Of a DNA stretch of 64,000 nt, positions 8,496 to 16,542 are shown one piece after another. The stretch spans positions 124,001 to 188,000 of the forward strand of contig NZ_JOFJ01000002.1 in assembly GCF_000718255.1 (NCBI RefSeq), read 5' to 3'. The DNA is from Spirillospora albida. Its GTDB lineage: Bacteria; Actinomycetota; Actinomycetes; Streptosporangiales; Streptosporangiaceae. Position numbers and translations under genes: made by a program. The notes beneath the pieces were generated by a model. That model made no database searches. It was not told the origin of the DNA and saw only the letters and a list, made by a program, of their open reading frames with translations. Each line of letters opens with the position of its first letter. Position 1 is the first letter of the stretch.

Positions 8496-8671
8496 CCCGC
8501 CGCCCCCGGGAACCGAGCCGCCGACAGGGGCCGCCCGGCGAACGCGCCCGCCGTACGGCACAAGGGGTGGTGTCCTCGTCCGCCGGTCCGCGTCCCGCCA
8601 GGACAGCCATCGCCGTCCGGACGTGCGGACACGACGGGCCGCCATCGCCCACCGCCGTCGGTGACCCATGA
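8492..8671 (+). CDS. putative 59-residue basic protein between tadA and tadB
   Basis: An open frame of 59 residues (begins MTRRPREPSRRQGPPGERAR) fills the whole gap between tadA and tadB. Its ATG overlaps the tadA stop as ATGA, and its own TGA overlaps the tadB ATG as ATGA. It is rich in Arg, Pro and Ala and has no membrane segment or recognisable domain. The double four-base overlap is what a translated gene in a coupled operon looks like, but composition is weak evidence. It might serve only to carry ribosomes from tadA to tadB, or be a decayed N-terminal part of tadB, which here lacks the first segment of some relatives. Function unknown. Confidence 0.4.
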   Translation: MTRRPREPSRRQGPPGERARRTAQGVVSSSAGPRPARTAIAVRTCGHDGPPSPTAVGDP

Positions 8672-9363
8672 GCACCACATCCATTTCGGCCGCGCTCTGC
8701 TCCTTCGCCGCCGTATGGCTGCTGCTCGGCCGACCGACCGCGACCCGCAGGCTCGACCGGCTGCTGGCCCCGAAGCCTTCGTCCCTCGGCCACCTGCACG
8801 ACCTCAGGTCCCGTCTCGAACAGCTGAAGCGGCAGCGGAACCTGCCGGCCCTCTGGCGCACGTCCGTCATCGAACTCTGCGACGGGATGGCCGCCGAACT
8901 GGCCGCCGGCCGCACCCCCGACGACGCCTTCACCACATCCGCGTCCGTCCTCGATCCCCCTGTCTCCGCCGCGCTACTGGAGACCCGCCCACCACCGCTG
9001 GAGCGGCTCGCCGAACAGCGGGGCGCGGAGGGCCTGCGGCTGCTCGCCGCATGTTGGCGCGTGGGATCGGAGCGCGGCGGCACGCTGGCGGCGGTGCTGG
9101 ACGGGCTCGCCGCCGCACTCCGCGACGAGGAGGCACAGCGCCAGGAGGTCACCGTCCAGCTCGCGGGGCCCCGCGCCACGGCCCGGCTCCTCGCCGCGCT
9201 GCCGCTGGTCGGTCTCGCCATGGCGGCGGCCATGGGCGCGCGTCCGCTGGGTTTCCTCTTCGGGACCCTTCCCGGTCTGGCATGCCTGCTCACCGGTGTC
9301 GCCCTCAACCTGGCGGGCCTCTACTGGACGAGGCGGATGGCCCGGTCCGCTCACTCGGCATAG
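8668..9363 (+). CDS. tadB: type II secretion system F family protein TadB
   Basis: TadB is an inner-membrane platform protein of the Tad pilus. The 231-residue product has an N-terminal hydrophobic stretch (SAALCSFAAVWLLLG), a cytoplasmic helical domain with the GspF-like pattern ELCDGMAAELAAGRTPDDAF and RVGSERGGTLAAVLDGLAAALRDEE, and two closing membrane segments (about 175-195 and 197-217). It lies between the TadA ATPase and TadC, as in other actinobacterial Tad loci. The start is coupled to the preceding small ORF by ATGA. Confidence 0.85.
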   Translation: MSTTSISAALCSFAAVWLLLGRPTATRRLDRLLAPKPSSLGHLHDLRSRLEQLKRQRNLPALWRTSVIELCDGMAAELAAGRTPDDAFTTSASVLDPPVSAALLETRPPPLERLAEQRGAEGLRLLAACWRVGSERGGTLAAVLDGLAAALRDEEAQRQEVTVQLAGPRATARLLAALPLVGLAMAAAMGARPLGFLFGTLPGLACLLTGVALNLAGLYWTRRMARSAHSA

Positions 9364-9393
9364 CGGCTCCGCGCACACCACGAAAGGAACGAG

Positions 9394-10212
9394 ATGCTGG
9401 AGCCGGTAGCGGTCCTCTGCGCGGCGATCTCCGCATCCCTGCTCATCGGAGACAGGCGCAACGCGTCCCGGAGACTGGCGGAACAACTCCCGAGGGCGTC
9501 GTCCGGCCACGCGGGCCGGCTCCGCGCAGCACTCGCCCTCCGGGGCGGAATCCACCCCGACCAGACCGTGGGCCGCCAGGACCACCTCGAAGACCAAGGT
9601 GAGGAACACCGGGAGGTTCTGCTGCGGCGGATCGCGTCATGCGCGACCGGCGCCTTGTGCCTGGTCACCGTAGGCGGCGTGGTCGGCCTGGTGCTGGGCG
9701 CCCTGATCGGCGCGGCGGTCTGGTACTCGTTCGGGCGGTCCGAGAGGGCGGAGCGGAAACGCCGGCGGGCGCGCCTCATCGCCGACCTCCCGGTCGCCGT
9801 CGACCTGCTGGCGGCCTGCCTGCGCGGCGGCACCCCCTGGCACGAGGCGGTCGAAGCCGTCGCCGACGCGGTCGGCGGCCCGCTCGGGGAGGAGTTCCGC
9901 TCCGTGGCCGCCCGGATCCGGCTCGGCGCCGACCCGGCGGCGGCCTGGCTCACCCTGGCGAAGGAGCCGACGCTCGCACCCCTGGCCCGCGCGGCGGTAC
10001 GAGGCGTCTCCAGCGGCGCGGCGCTGGCGCCGTCCCTGAGCCGCCTGGCCAGGGATCAAAGACGAGTGGCCCGCACCGCCGCCGCCGCACGGGCCCGCGC
10101 CGTCGGCGTGCGCGCGCTCGCCCCCTTGGGGCTGTGCTTCCTGCCGTCCTTCGTCCTGCTGGCCCTCGTCCCCGCGATAGCCGGGATCGCCACCACGATC
10201 CTTCTCCCCTGA
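9394..10212 (+). CDS. tadC: type II secretion system F family protein TadC
   Basis: This second platform protein (272 residues) starts with an AAAGGAA site before the ATG. It shows an N-terminal segment, a strongly hydrophobic region (TGALCLVTVGGVVGLVLGALIGAAVW), the GspF-type helical domain (DLPVAVDLLAACLRGGTPWHEAVEAVADAV) and a C-terminal membrane pair ending LPSFVLLALVPAIAGIATTILLP. TadB and TadC together form the membrane platform on which TadA acts. It ends the first block of the pilus operon; 230 bases with a TTATCCACA site separate it from the pilin gene. Confidence 0.87.
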   Translation: MLEPVAVLCAAISASLLIGDRRNASRRLAEQLPRASSGHAGRLRAALALRGGIHPDQTVGRQDHLEDQGEEHREVLLRRIASCATGALCLVTVGGVVGLVLGALIGAAVWYSFGRSERAERKRRRARLIADLPVAVDLLAACLRGGTPWHEAVEAVADAVGGPLGEEFRSVAARIRLGADPAAAWLTLAKEPTLAPLARAAVRGVSSGAALAPSLSRLARDQRRVARTAAAARARAVGVRALAPLGLCFLPSFVLLALVPAIAGIATTILLP

Positions 10213-10346
10213 CCAGATGCACTCCGGCGTGCCGGTAGCCGCCGAAGCCAGGCGGACGGCCTTCTACCCGGCGCCGAAGCTCTACGGCACGAGCTCTCTG
10301 TGAGGCTGCGCCGGGTGCGGCTGGCCGCCTCGCTCTGGATCTGGGG

Positions 10347-10355
10347 TTATCCACA
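10347..10355 (+). promoter_or_regulatory. TTATCCACA site upstream of the pilin gene
   Basis: This is a second exact copy of TTATCCACA, 88 bases before the start of the Flp-type pilin gene and in the same orientation as the copy at 6138. It sits in the 230-base gap between tadC and the pilin gene, where a separate promoter for the pilin genes would be expected. Confidence 0.4.
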
Positions 10356-10442
10356 GAACTTTGTTCGGAGGGTCGGTGATGCGGCTGCGGCCCAGGCTTG
10401 AACCGGACGCGATCGGGCGTCCACGAGTAGGGAGGAGGACCC

Positions 10443-10637
10443 ATGCGGGCGATTCAGGTGGTGGTGCGGCGGTGGAGCGGTACGGCGAAGGACCTCGGGA
10501 TGTCGACCGCGGAGTACGCGGTCGGCACGATCGCCGCCGTGGCCTTCGCGGCGGCGCTCTACAAGGTCGTGTCCAGCCCGCAGGTGCGGACGCTGCTGAC
10601 GGGGGTGATCAAGGACGCCTTCCAGCAGGTGAACTGA
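10443..10637 (+). CDS. DUF4244 Flp-type pilin
   Basis: This 64-residue protein is the probable major pilin subunit. After a short basic leader (MRAIQVVVRRWSGTAKDLG) comes GMSTAEYAVGTIAAVAFAAALYKVV. That matches a class III-like prepilin: a Gly before the cleavage point, Glu at position 5 of the mature part and a hydrophobic alpha-1 helix. DUF4244 proteins occupy this position in actinobacterial Tad loci. A strong GGGAGGAGG site lies before the ATG. No prepilin peptidase gene is seen in the window, so processing must rely on one elsewhere. Confidence 0.85.
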   Translation: MRAIQVVVRRWSGTAKDLGMSTAEYAVGTIAAVAFAAALYKVVSSPQVRTLLTGVIKDAFQQVN

Positions 10638-11005
10638 CCGACCGCCGCCGGTGCGATCGGGGGATGGTGACGGCGGAGATCGCCGTGGCGCTGCCGAGCC
10701 TCGTGCTGGTCACGGCGATCGCGCTGTGGGGCATGGCCGCGGTATCCACTCGCATCACGTGCACGGACGCTGCTCGGGCGGGTGCTCGGGCCGCCGCGCG
10801 AGGTGAGTCCCTGCAGGCCGTCCGTGCACGGATCACCGAGGCCGTTCCCACAGGAGCCATCGTGAAGGTGCACCGGGATACGGAGGTGGTACGCGTCGAG
10901 GTCTCCGTGCCCGTGCGGGGTCCCGCCGCCGCGGGACTGCCCGCGCTGCAGGTCCGTGCCCGGGTGGCGGCCGCAACGGAACCCGGCATATCGCTCACGG
11001 AGTGA
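10634..11005 (+). CDS. TadE-like minor pilin
   Basis: The protein has the TadE hallmark of a short basic start, CDRGMVTAEIAVALPSLVLV, followed by an extracellular part of about 85 residues. The start is unusual. The first ATG (10664) would place the Met at the prepilin motif itself and remove the basic leader. In the same frame a CTG at 10634 overlaps the pilin stop as CTGA and gives a leader (TDRRRCDRG) like that of relatives, where ATGA is common. I give the CTG start, 123 residues; the ATG at 10664 is the conservative alternative (113 residues). Confidence 0.7.
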   Translation: MTDRRRCDRGMVTAEIAVALPSLVLVTAIALWGMAAVSTRITCTDAARAGARAAARGESLQAVRARITEAVPTGAIVKVHRDTEVVRVEVSVPVRGPAAAGLPALQVRARVAAATEPGISLTE

Positions 11006-11143
11006 TCGCGGTGACTTCGGTCGGCGCGTTGTCACCGGACGGTGAGACTCCGGCCGTCGGCTCCCAAGGCGCGGCCTCGACCGCCGAGGCCGCGCCGTGG
11101 AGAGCGGAATGGAGAACGGCACGGCATCGAGAGGGTGGAGAGG

Positions 11144-11554
11144 ATGGAAGCCGGGCGTAACTATCGGATGCGTGCGGGTGGGGATCGAGGGTCCGGGACG
11201 ATCTGGGTCGTCGCGTTCATGTCGGTCATCTGGCTGGTCGGAGTGACCGGGGTGGTCGCCGGCGGCGTGCGCGGGGCGCGGTCTCGCGGCGACGCCGCGG
11301 CCGATCTCGCGGCGCTGGCCGGGGCCGTCCATGCGCTGGAGGGGGCCGGGCCGGCGTGCGCCCGCGCGAGGGGCGTCGCGGCCGACTCGGGCGTGCGGGT
11401 TTCGGCCTGTTCGGTACGCGGGATGGTCGTGGAGGTGACCGTGACCTCGGTGGTCGACGTGCCTCTCGGTGTCGGACGGGTCCGTCTGGATTCCCGGGCC
11501 AGGGCTGGTCCTGCGGGACCGGACGGCGTACGCTGGCCCGACGCGACTCGTTGA
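11144..11554 (+). CDS. Rv3654c-like TadE/TadG family secreted protein
   Basis: This 136-residue protein contains DRGSGTIWVVAFMSVIWLVG, a pilin-like hydrophobic helix after a basic leader, then RGARSRGDAAADLAALAGAV and a short outer domain with two Cys. This is the helicase/secretion-neighbourhood TadE-like family (Rv3654c type), which follows TadE in actinobacterial Tad loci. The start is taken at the ATG 11144 (MEAGRNYRMRAGGDRG), where GGAG is close upstream; the ATG eight codons later is also possible and the longer frame from 11042 is unlikely. It is the last gene of the pilus block. Confidence 0.7.
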   Translation: MEAGRNYRMRAGGDRGSGTIWVVAFMSVIWLVGVTGVVAGGVRGARSRGDAAADLAALAGAVHALEGAGPACARARGVAADSGVRVSACSVRGMVVEVTVTSVVDVPLGVGRVRLDSRARAGPAGPDGVRWPDATR

Positions 11555-11753
11555 ACCTGGTGTCAATAGGTTGCGGGAGGAGGTCCGGGAGTGACCGGCG
11601 AGGCGTCCGCTATCGCTTCGTCACCTTCCTGTGACTATCGCTACCCGGTGGTACGTTACGCTGCCCGAGCCACAGTTATCACTTGGCACACTTGCCCCCC
11701 GACTTCGCGGGACGAGACTGTCGGCTGGTCGTCCGACGAAGGGATTTGAGGCC

Positions 11754-13076
11754 GTGACCATCATTCGCAGGATCGGTGCGGTCGCGCTCGCGGCACCCCT
11801 TGCGATGGCCTTCCCGGTATTCGGCGCGCTGCCCGCGCACGCCGCCTCGACGTCCGTCATCTCCCCGGCGGACGGCACGGTGATCACCAGCGGTACCGAG
11901 GTGACGGCGAAGGCCCACTTCGACTTCGCGTTCACCATGCAGCTCTGGGTGGACGCGCCGGGGACGGGTGCGACGTTCCTTAAGGAAAAGGGACTCTCCG
12001 GGGATATCACCGGGTCCATTCCGCTGCGCCTCAACGGACGCTACAAGGTCTTTCTCAAGGGCAAGCAGACCGGGCAGATCTACGACACCAACACGTTCAC
12101 GGTGAAGATCCCGCCGGCGGCGCCGAGCGGGGTTTCCGCCCAGGTGTCCGGCAAGAAGGTCGTCGTGCGATGGAACCTCGGCCTCGAGGACGATCTCACC
12201 GGCTACGCGCTCTCCGGCTCCGGCGTCGGTTCCAAGACCGGTTCCGTCGGATCGCTCTGCTCCGGCACCAGTTGCTCCACCACCCTCTCGCTGACCCGAT
12301 CGAGCGGTTCCGTCTCGGTGGGCGTCCGCGCGCAGCGCTCCAGCGGCACCGGAGGCTCGGTCTCCTCGGGCACGTCGTCGGCGACCGCCATGGCGGGCGG
12401 CGGCGGTCCCGGGACGCTCCCCGGCGTCACCGCCCCCACGCTCCCCGCCGGAACGGCTCCCCCCACCGGCACCACGCCGCTGACGCCGTTCAACAACCAG
12501 TCGCCGGTCACGCTGCCCGGCGTCCAGCCGAACGGCGCCACGCCCGGCTACACCTACCCGGCTCCTGAGATCGCCACCAACGACGCGCCGAAGGCCCAGA
12601 ACATCGCGGCGACCGACAGGCTGCAGTGGGGCAAGAGCGTCGGTATCGCGCTGATCCTCCTGATCGTCGCCGCGCACCTCGGCACATGGACGCGCCACCT
12701 CAAGGTGACCCAGTCCGGGACGAGCAGCCTCGGCATGGCGGCCCGTATCGCGCGGAGCGGTACCGGCCGCAAGCGTGTCGCCAAGTCCCGCGAGCACATC
12801 GCCCGCGCCGAAGCCGTGGCCAAGACGGCTCCGGTCCGGTCGGCCACCTCGAAGCGCAGGCCCGCCGCCAAGAAGGCCGCCGCCGCGCGTCCAGGGGACA
12901 TGGCCCGCTCCGGTGACACAGCGGTCATGACGGCGCCCAAGCCGTCCGCGAAGCCCGGACGCCGCCCCGCGACCCTGGGCAAGCGCTCCGGTGGTGTGAA
13001 CGTCCGGATGACCACACCGGAGGCCGACGCCCCGAAGCCGAAGGGCAAGACCAGGAAGGACCGCCGCCGCAAGTGA
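11754..13076 (+). CDS. fibronectin type III membrane protein with a basic cytoplasmic tail
   Basis: The 440-residue product starts at a GTG with a clear Sec signal peptide (MTIIRRIGAVALAAPLAMAF..., cleavage near AHAA). An Ig-like region follows (about 32-120), then a fibronectin III-like domain (about 125-215, starting PPAAPSGVSAQVSGKKVVVRW), and a Pro/Thr/Gly-rich linker. One membrane segment (about residues 299-317) comes next. The final 120 residues are very rich in Lys, Arg, Ala and Pro (SKRRPAAKKAAAARPG), like histone H1 tails. By topology the tail should be cytoplasmic. It lies where the pilus block ends and the helicase begins. No function is known to me; it might link the envelope to nucleic acid or anionic lipids. 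Confidence 0.7.
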   Translation: MTIIRRIGAVALAAPLAMAFPVFGALPAHAASTSVISPADGTVITSGTEVTAKAHFDFAFTMQLWVDAPGTGATFLKEKGLSGDITGSIPLRLNGRYKVFLKGKQTGQIYDTNTFTVKIPPAAPSGVSAQVSGKKVVVRWNLGLEDDLTGYALSGSGVGSKTGSVGSLCSGTSCSTTLSLTRSSGSVSVGVRAQRSSGTGGSVSSGTSSATAMAGGGGPGTLPGVTAPTLPAGTAPPTGTTPLTPFNNQSPVTLPGVQPNGATPGYTYPAPEIATNDAPKAQNIAATDRLQWGKSVGIALILLIVAAHLGTWTRHLKVTQSGTSSLGMAARIARSGTGRKRVAKSREHIARAEAVAKTAPVRSATSKRRPAAKKAAAARPGDMARSGDTAVMTAPKPSAKPGRRPATLGKRSGGVNVRMTTPEADAPKPKGKTRKDRRRK

Positions 13077-13234
13077 CCGCGGCGCCCTCCGTCGCGCACC
13101 GAACCTCGGCGACGCCCATCGCATGAGCGGTGGGGTGTGCGGTGTGGGTGTGGTGGATTGGATCTTTTCGGCTCGGTAGGTAGGGCTTAGGCTGCGGTGC
13201 CAGTCGGGCGTCCCGAGAAGAGGAGACCTTCCGC

Positions 13235-13606
13235 ATGATCTTTCTGGGTCTGATCGTCGTGGCCGCGGCCGTCGTGGTGGGGGTGGCCGTCGTCCTGGAG
13301 AACACGGGCGGGGTGCAGCTCGTCCTGTACGGGGACGCCGTGCCCGGCGTGACCGCGCAGTGGCACGTGTTCGCGGCCGGAGTCGTGGTCGCGATCGTGT
13401 TCATGCTCGGGATCGGTATCGCGGCGCTCGGGTTCAAGCGGACCCTGGGCATGCGCAGGGAGCTGCGCGACCTGCGGGACGAGCATGAGGAGTCGCTGCA
13501 GACGCTCGAGCTCGAGCGGCGGAGGCTGCAGCAGGCGCTGGCCCAGGCGCGGCGCGGCGGGGTGGACGAGCCGTCCGTGCCCGCGCAGCGTGTCGCGCCG
13601 AACTAG
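13235..13606 (+). CDS. LapA-like (DUF1049) two-helix membrane protein
   Basis: This 123-residue protein has two membrane segments (about 1-22 and 45-70) with the LapA pattern LENTGGVQLVLYG between them. A charged coiled-coil stretch follows (RRELRDLRDEHEESLQTLEL). LapA helps regulate lipopolysaccharide in Gram-negatives; in actinomycetes the role of the family is unknown. The stop codon lies in a CTAG that also provides the stop of the convergent helicase gene. An AGAGGAG site lies upstream of the ATG. Confidence 0.75.
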   Translation: MIFLGLIVVAAAVVVGVAVVLENTGGVQLVLYGDAVPGVTAQWHVFAAGVVVAIVFMLGIGIAALGFKRTLGMRRELRDLRDEHEESLQTLELERRRLQQALAQARRGGVDEPSVPAQRVAPN

Positions 13607-15933
13607 GGATTCGCCGGGCCCTCACCGTGTCGCGGGGGGCCGGGGGCTCCGCTCAGGAGGGCGTCCAGGAGGGTGAGGGCACCGGGCTTGTCCAGGGGGT
13701 CGTTGCCGTTGCCGCATTTCGGGGACTGGATGCAGGACGGGCAGCCCGACTCGCATTCGCAGGACGCGATCGCGTCGCGGGTCGCGTGGAGCCATTCCGC
13801 CGCGTCGGCGTAGCCGCGTTCGGCGAAGCCGGCGCCGCCCTCGTGGCCGTCGTAGACGAAGACGGTGAGCAGCCCGGTGTCGGGATGGACGGCGGTGGAG
13901 ACGCCGCCGATGTCCCAGCGGTCGCAGGTGGCGAAGAGGGGGAGCAGGCCGATCGAGGCGTGCTCGGCGGCGTGGGCGGCGCCCGCGAGGTCGAGATCGC
14001 CGAACGAGGCGGTCCGCGCTTCGGAGAGGGTCCACCAGACGGCGCGGGTGCGGAGGGTGCGGGGCGGGAGGTCGAGGGGCTTCTCGCCGAGCATCTCGCC
14101 GGTCTGGAGACGGCGCATCTGGTAGGCGACGACCTGGCGGGTGACGTCGACGGTGCCGAAGCTGAGGGTGGCCTCGCCCCAGGAGGTGGAGCGGAGGCGT
14201 TCGACGATGGTGATGTCGGTGACGTCGCGTGCGGTGGTGGAGTAGTCGGGGTCGGCAGGCTCGACGAGGGCGACGGAGTCGTCGAGGTCGAGGGTGTGGA
14301 CGATGAACGAGTCGCCCTGGTGGAGGTAGACGGCGCCGTCATGGACGGTGGTGTGGGCGGACGCCTCGTCGACGGTGCCGAGGAGGCGTCCGGTGGACAG
14401 CTCCACGACCTGGACGGGGGCGCCGCCCGCGCCGCGGATGTCGGCCAGCTCGCAGGCCCGGTCGCGGCGCGTCCAGTACCAGCCCGCCGGGCGGTGGCGC
14501 AGGAACCCGCGCCGGACGAGGTCGGGCAGGAGAGCGGAGGCCGTCGGCCCGAAGAGGGGCAGGTCGGCCTCGGTGAGGGGCAGTTCGGACGCCGCGGCGC
14601 ACAGGTGGGGCCCGAGGACGTAGGGATTGTCCGGGTCGAGGACGGTCGCCTCCACGGGGGTGCCGAAGATCGCGTCCGGGTGGTGGACGAGGAACGTGTC
14701 GAGGGGGTCGTCCCGGGCGACGAGGACGCAGAGGGACGCCTGGCCGGTGCGTCCTGCGCGTCCGGCCTGCTGCCACAGGGACGCGCGGGTGCCGGGCCAG
14801 CCGCAGATGAGGACGGCGTCCAGCCCCGAGACGTCGACGCCCAGTTCGAGGGCGTTCGTGCTGGCCAGGCCGATGATGGAGCGGGTGCGCAGGGCGCTTT
14901 CCAGGGCGCGGCGCTCTTCGGGGAGGTAGCCGGCGCGGTAGGCGGCGACCCGGCCGGCGAGTTCGGGCGCGGCCTCGTCGAGGGCGCGGCGGGCGCCGAG
15001 GGCGACGGATTCGGCGCCGCGGCGGGAGCGGACGAAGGCGAGGGTCTGGACGCCCTCGACGACGAGGTCGGCGAGGAGGCCGGCGGCCTCGGCGGTGGCG
15101 GTGCGGCGGACGGGGGCGCCGTGCTCGCCGCGCAGGTCGGTGAGCGGGGGTTCCCACAGCGCGAAGGTGGCGGAGCCGCGGGGGGACGCGTCGCGGTCGA
15201 CGGCGACCACGTCGAGGCCGGTGAGGCGGGACGCCGTCGTCGCGGGCTCGGAGGTGGTGGCCGACGCGAGGATGAAGGTGGGGTCGGCGTGGTAGCGGGC
15301 GCAGACGCGGCGGAGGCGGCGCAGGACCTGGGCGACGTGGGAGCCGAACACGCCGCGGTAGCCGTGCGCCTCGTCCACGATCACGTAGCGGAGGCGGCGG
15401 AGGAACGACGACCAGCGGGAGTGCGCGGGGAGGATCGACCGGTGCAGCATGTCCGGGTTGGTCAGCACGTAGTTGGCGTGCCGGCGGACCCAGGCGCGCT
15501 CGTCGTGAGGTGTGTCACCGTCGTAGGTCGCGGCGCGGACGCGGGTCAGGCGCAGGGCGCGGACGGCGCGGAGCTGATCGGCGGCGAGGGCCTTCGTGGG
15601 CGACAGGTAGAGGATCGTCCCCTCGTGCCCTTCGTCGTGGACGGCGTCCACGGACGGCAGCAGGTAGGCGAGCGACTTGCCGGACGCGGTGCCCGTGGCG
15701 ATGATCACAGAGCGGCCCGCGCGGGCGTGCTCGGCGGCGGCGGCCTGGTGCTCCCAGGGCGCCTCGATTCCGGCGGCGGCCAGCCGGTCGACCAGCGTCG
15801 CAGGCGTCCAGGACGGCCACGGGACGCGGCGTCCGGCGCGCTCCGGAACGTGCTCCACGTGGGTGATGCGGCCGCGCCGGGAGGGGTCGGCGAGCAGCCG
15901 GTCGAGGGGGGCGGAAGATCTTTGGGCGGCCAT
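13603..15933 (-). CDS. DEAD/DEAH-box helicase of the MrfA/Hrq1 family
   Basis: This is a 776-residue superfamily 2 helicase with Walker A ATGTASGKS (79-87), DEAH (187-190), the motif LASATTSEP near 216 and a QQAGRAGRTG motif near 420. Its C-terminal DUF1998-type domain has the four-Cys cluster CECESGCPSCIQSPKCGNGN. Relatives (B. subtilis MrfA, yeast Hrq1) unwind DNA 3'-5' and take part in repair of crosslinks and mitomycin damage; M. tuberculosis Rv3649 is the local equivalent next to Tad genes. I chose the ATG at 15933 (MAAQRSSAPLDRLL); an ATG at 16002 would add 23 residues not seen in relatives. It is convergent with the LapA-like gene. Confidence 0.9.
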   Translation of the reverse strand: MAAQRSSAPLDRLLADPSRRGRITHVEHVPERAGRRVPWPSWTPATLVDRLAAAGIEAPWEHQAAAAEHARAGRSVIIATGTASGKSLAYLLPSVDAVHDEGHEGTILYLSPTKALAADQLRAVRALRLTRVRAATYDGDTPHDERAWVRRHANYVLTNPDMLHRSILPAHSRWSSFLRRLRYVIVDEAHGYRGVFGSHVAQVLRRLRRVCARYHADPTFILASATTSEPATTASRLTGLDVVAVDRDASPRGSATFALWEPPLTDLRGEHGAPVRRTATAEAAGLLADLVVEGVQTLAFVRSRRGAESVALGARRALDEAAPELAGRVAAYRAGYLPEERRALESALRTRSIIGLASTNALELGVDVSGLDAVLICGWPGTRASLWQQAGRAGRTGQASLCVLVARDDPLDTFLVHHPDAIFGTPVEATVLDPDNPYVLGPHLCAAASELPLTEADLPLFGPTASALLPDLVRRGFLRHRPAGWYWTRRDRACELADIRGAGGAPVQVVELSTGRLLGTVDEASAHTTVHDGAVYLHQGDSFIVHTLDLDDSVALVEPADPDYSTTARDVTDITIVERLRSTSWGEATLSFGTVDVTRQVVAYQMRRLQTGEMLGEKPLDLPPRTLRTRAVWWTLSEARTASFGDLDLAGAAHAAEHASIGLLPLFATCDRWDIGGVSTAVHPDTGLLTVFVYDGHEGGAGFAERGYADAAEWLHATRDAIASCECESGCPSCIQSPKCGNGNDPLDKPGALTLLDALLSGAPGPPRHGEGPANP

Positions 15934-16172
15934 CAGGTTTTCAGTGTGCCAGTCGGGGCAAAACGAAGGGAACGCCTCGGCGTCCGAGGTCCTGTCCCCC
16001 ATGCCCCGGCCCGGTGGATCACCAGGTCAGACGGGATGGCGCGAACTTTCGCCCGAGTGGGCGATAACGTGCGTGCTCGACGCCGGAGCGTGGTTGAATC
16101 ACGGCGAAGTCTCGTCGACCGGCCCCGTCCGGAAGGCGGGATCGGATTGTGCTGCACGGCGCTGGAGGATCT

Positions 16173-16526
16173 GTGGACCTGAAGGTGAACGACTACACCA
16201 CCGACGATGGCCTGACCGTCATCACGGTGGAGGGTGAGATCGACGTCTACACGGCGCCGAAGCTTCGCGAGAAGCTCATCGATCTGGTCAACAAGGGCAA
16301 GTTCCACCTCTTGGTGGACATGGAGAAGGTCGAGTTCCTCGACTCGACGGGTCTCGGCGTCCTGGTGGGCGGGCTCAAGCGGGTGCGCGCCCACGACGGC
16401 TCCCTGGAGCTGGTCTGCACCCAGGAGCGGATTCTCAAGATCTTCCGCATCACCGGGTTGACCAAGGTCTTCGGCATCCACGACTCGATCGCGGAGGCCG
16501 AAGAGAACCGCAAGGGCGCCAAGTAG
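16173..16526 (+). CDS. bldG: anti-sigma factor antagonist BldG
   Basis: This STAS-domain protein of 117 residues is very like Streptomyces BldG, the anti-anti-sigma factor needed for aerial growth and antibiotic production. It shows GEIDVYTAPKLREKLIDLVN, then VEFLDSTGLGVLVGGLKRVR, where the Ser of DSTG is the phosphorylation site, then ERILKIFRITGLTKVF. It would bind and block an anti-sigma kinase when unphosphorylated. The start is the GTG 16173 (VDLKVNDYTT), with GGAGGA three bases before it. The ATP-binding partner follows 16 bases after the stop, and the divergent helicase gene precedes it, an arrangement common in actinomycetes. Confidence 0.93.
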   Translation: MDLKVNDYTTDDGLTVITVEGEIDVYTAPKLREKLIDLVNKGKFHLLVDMEKVEFLDSTGLGVLVGGLKRVRAHDGSLELVCTQERILKIFRITGLTKVFGIHDSIAEAEENRKGAK

Positions 16527-16542
16527 GCGGCCCGCGGCTGAG

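Noticed and set aside
6138..10355. Replication origin suggested by TTATCCACA sites
   Set aside because: Only two nonamers 4.2 kb apart were found, with no dnaA, dnaN or AT-rich unwinding region nearby.
13627..16182. An 851-residue Gly/Val/Glu-rich open frame on the plus strand opposite the helicase
   Set aside because: It is the antisense shadow of the DEAD/DEAH helicase; the composition is not protein-like and there is no domain.
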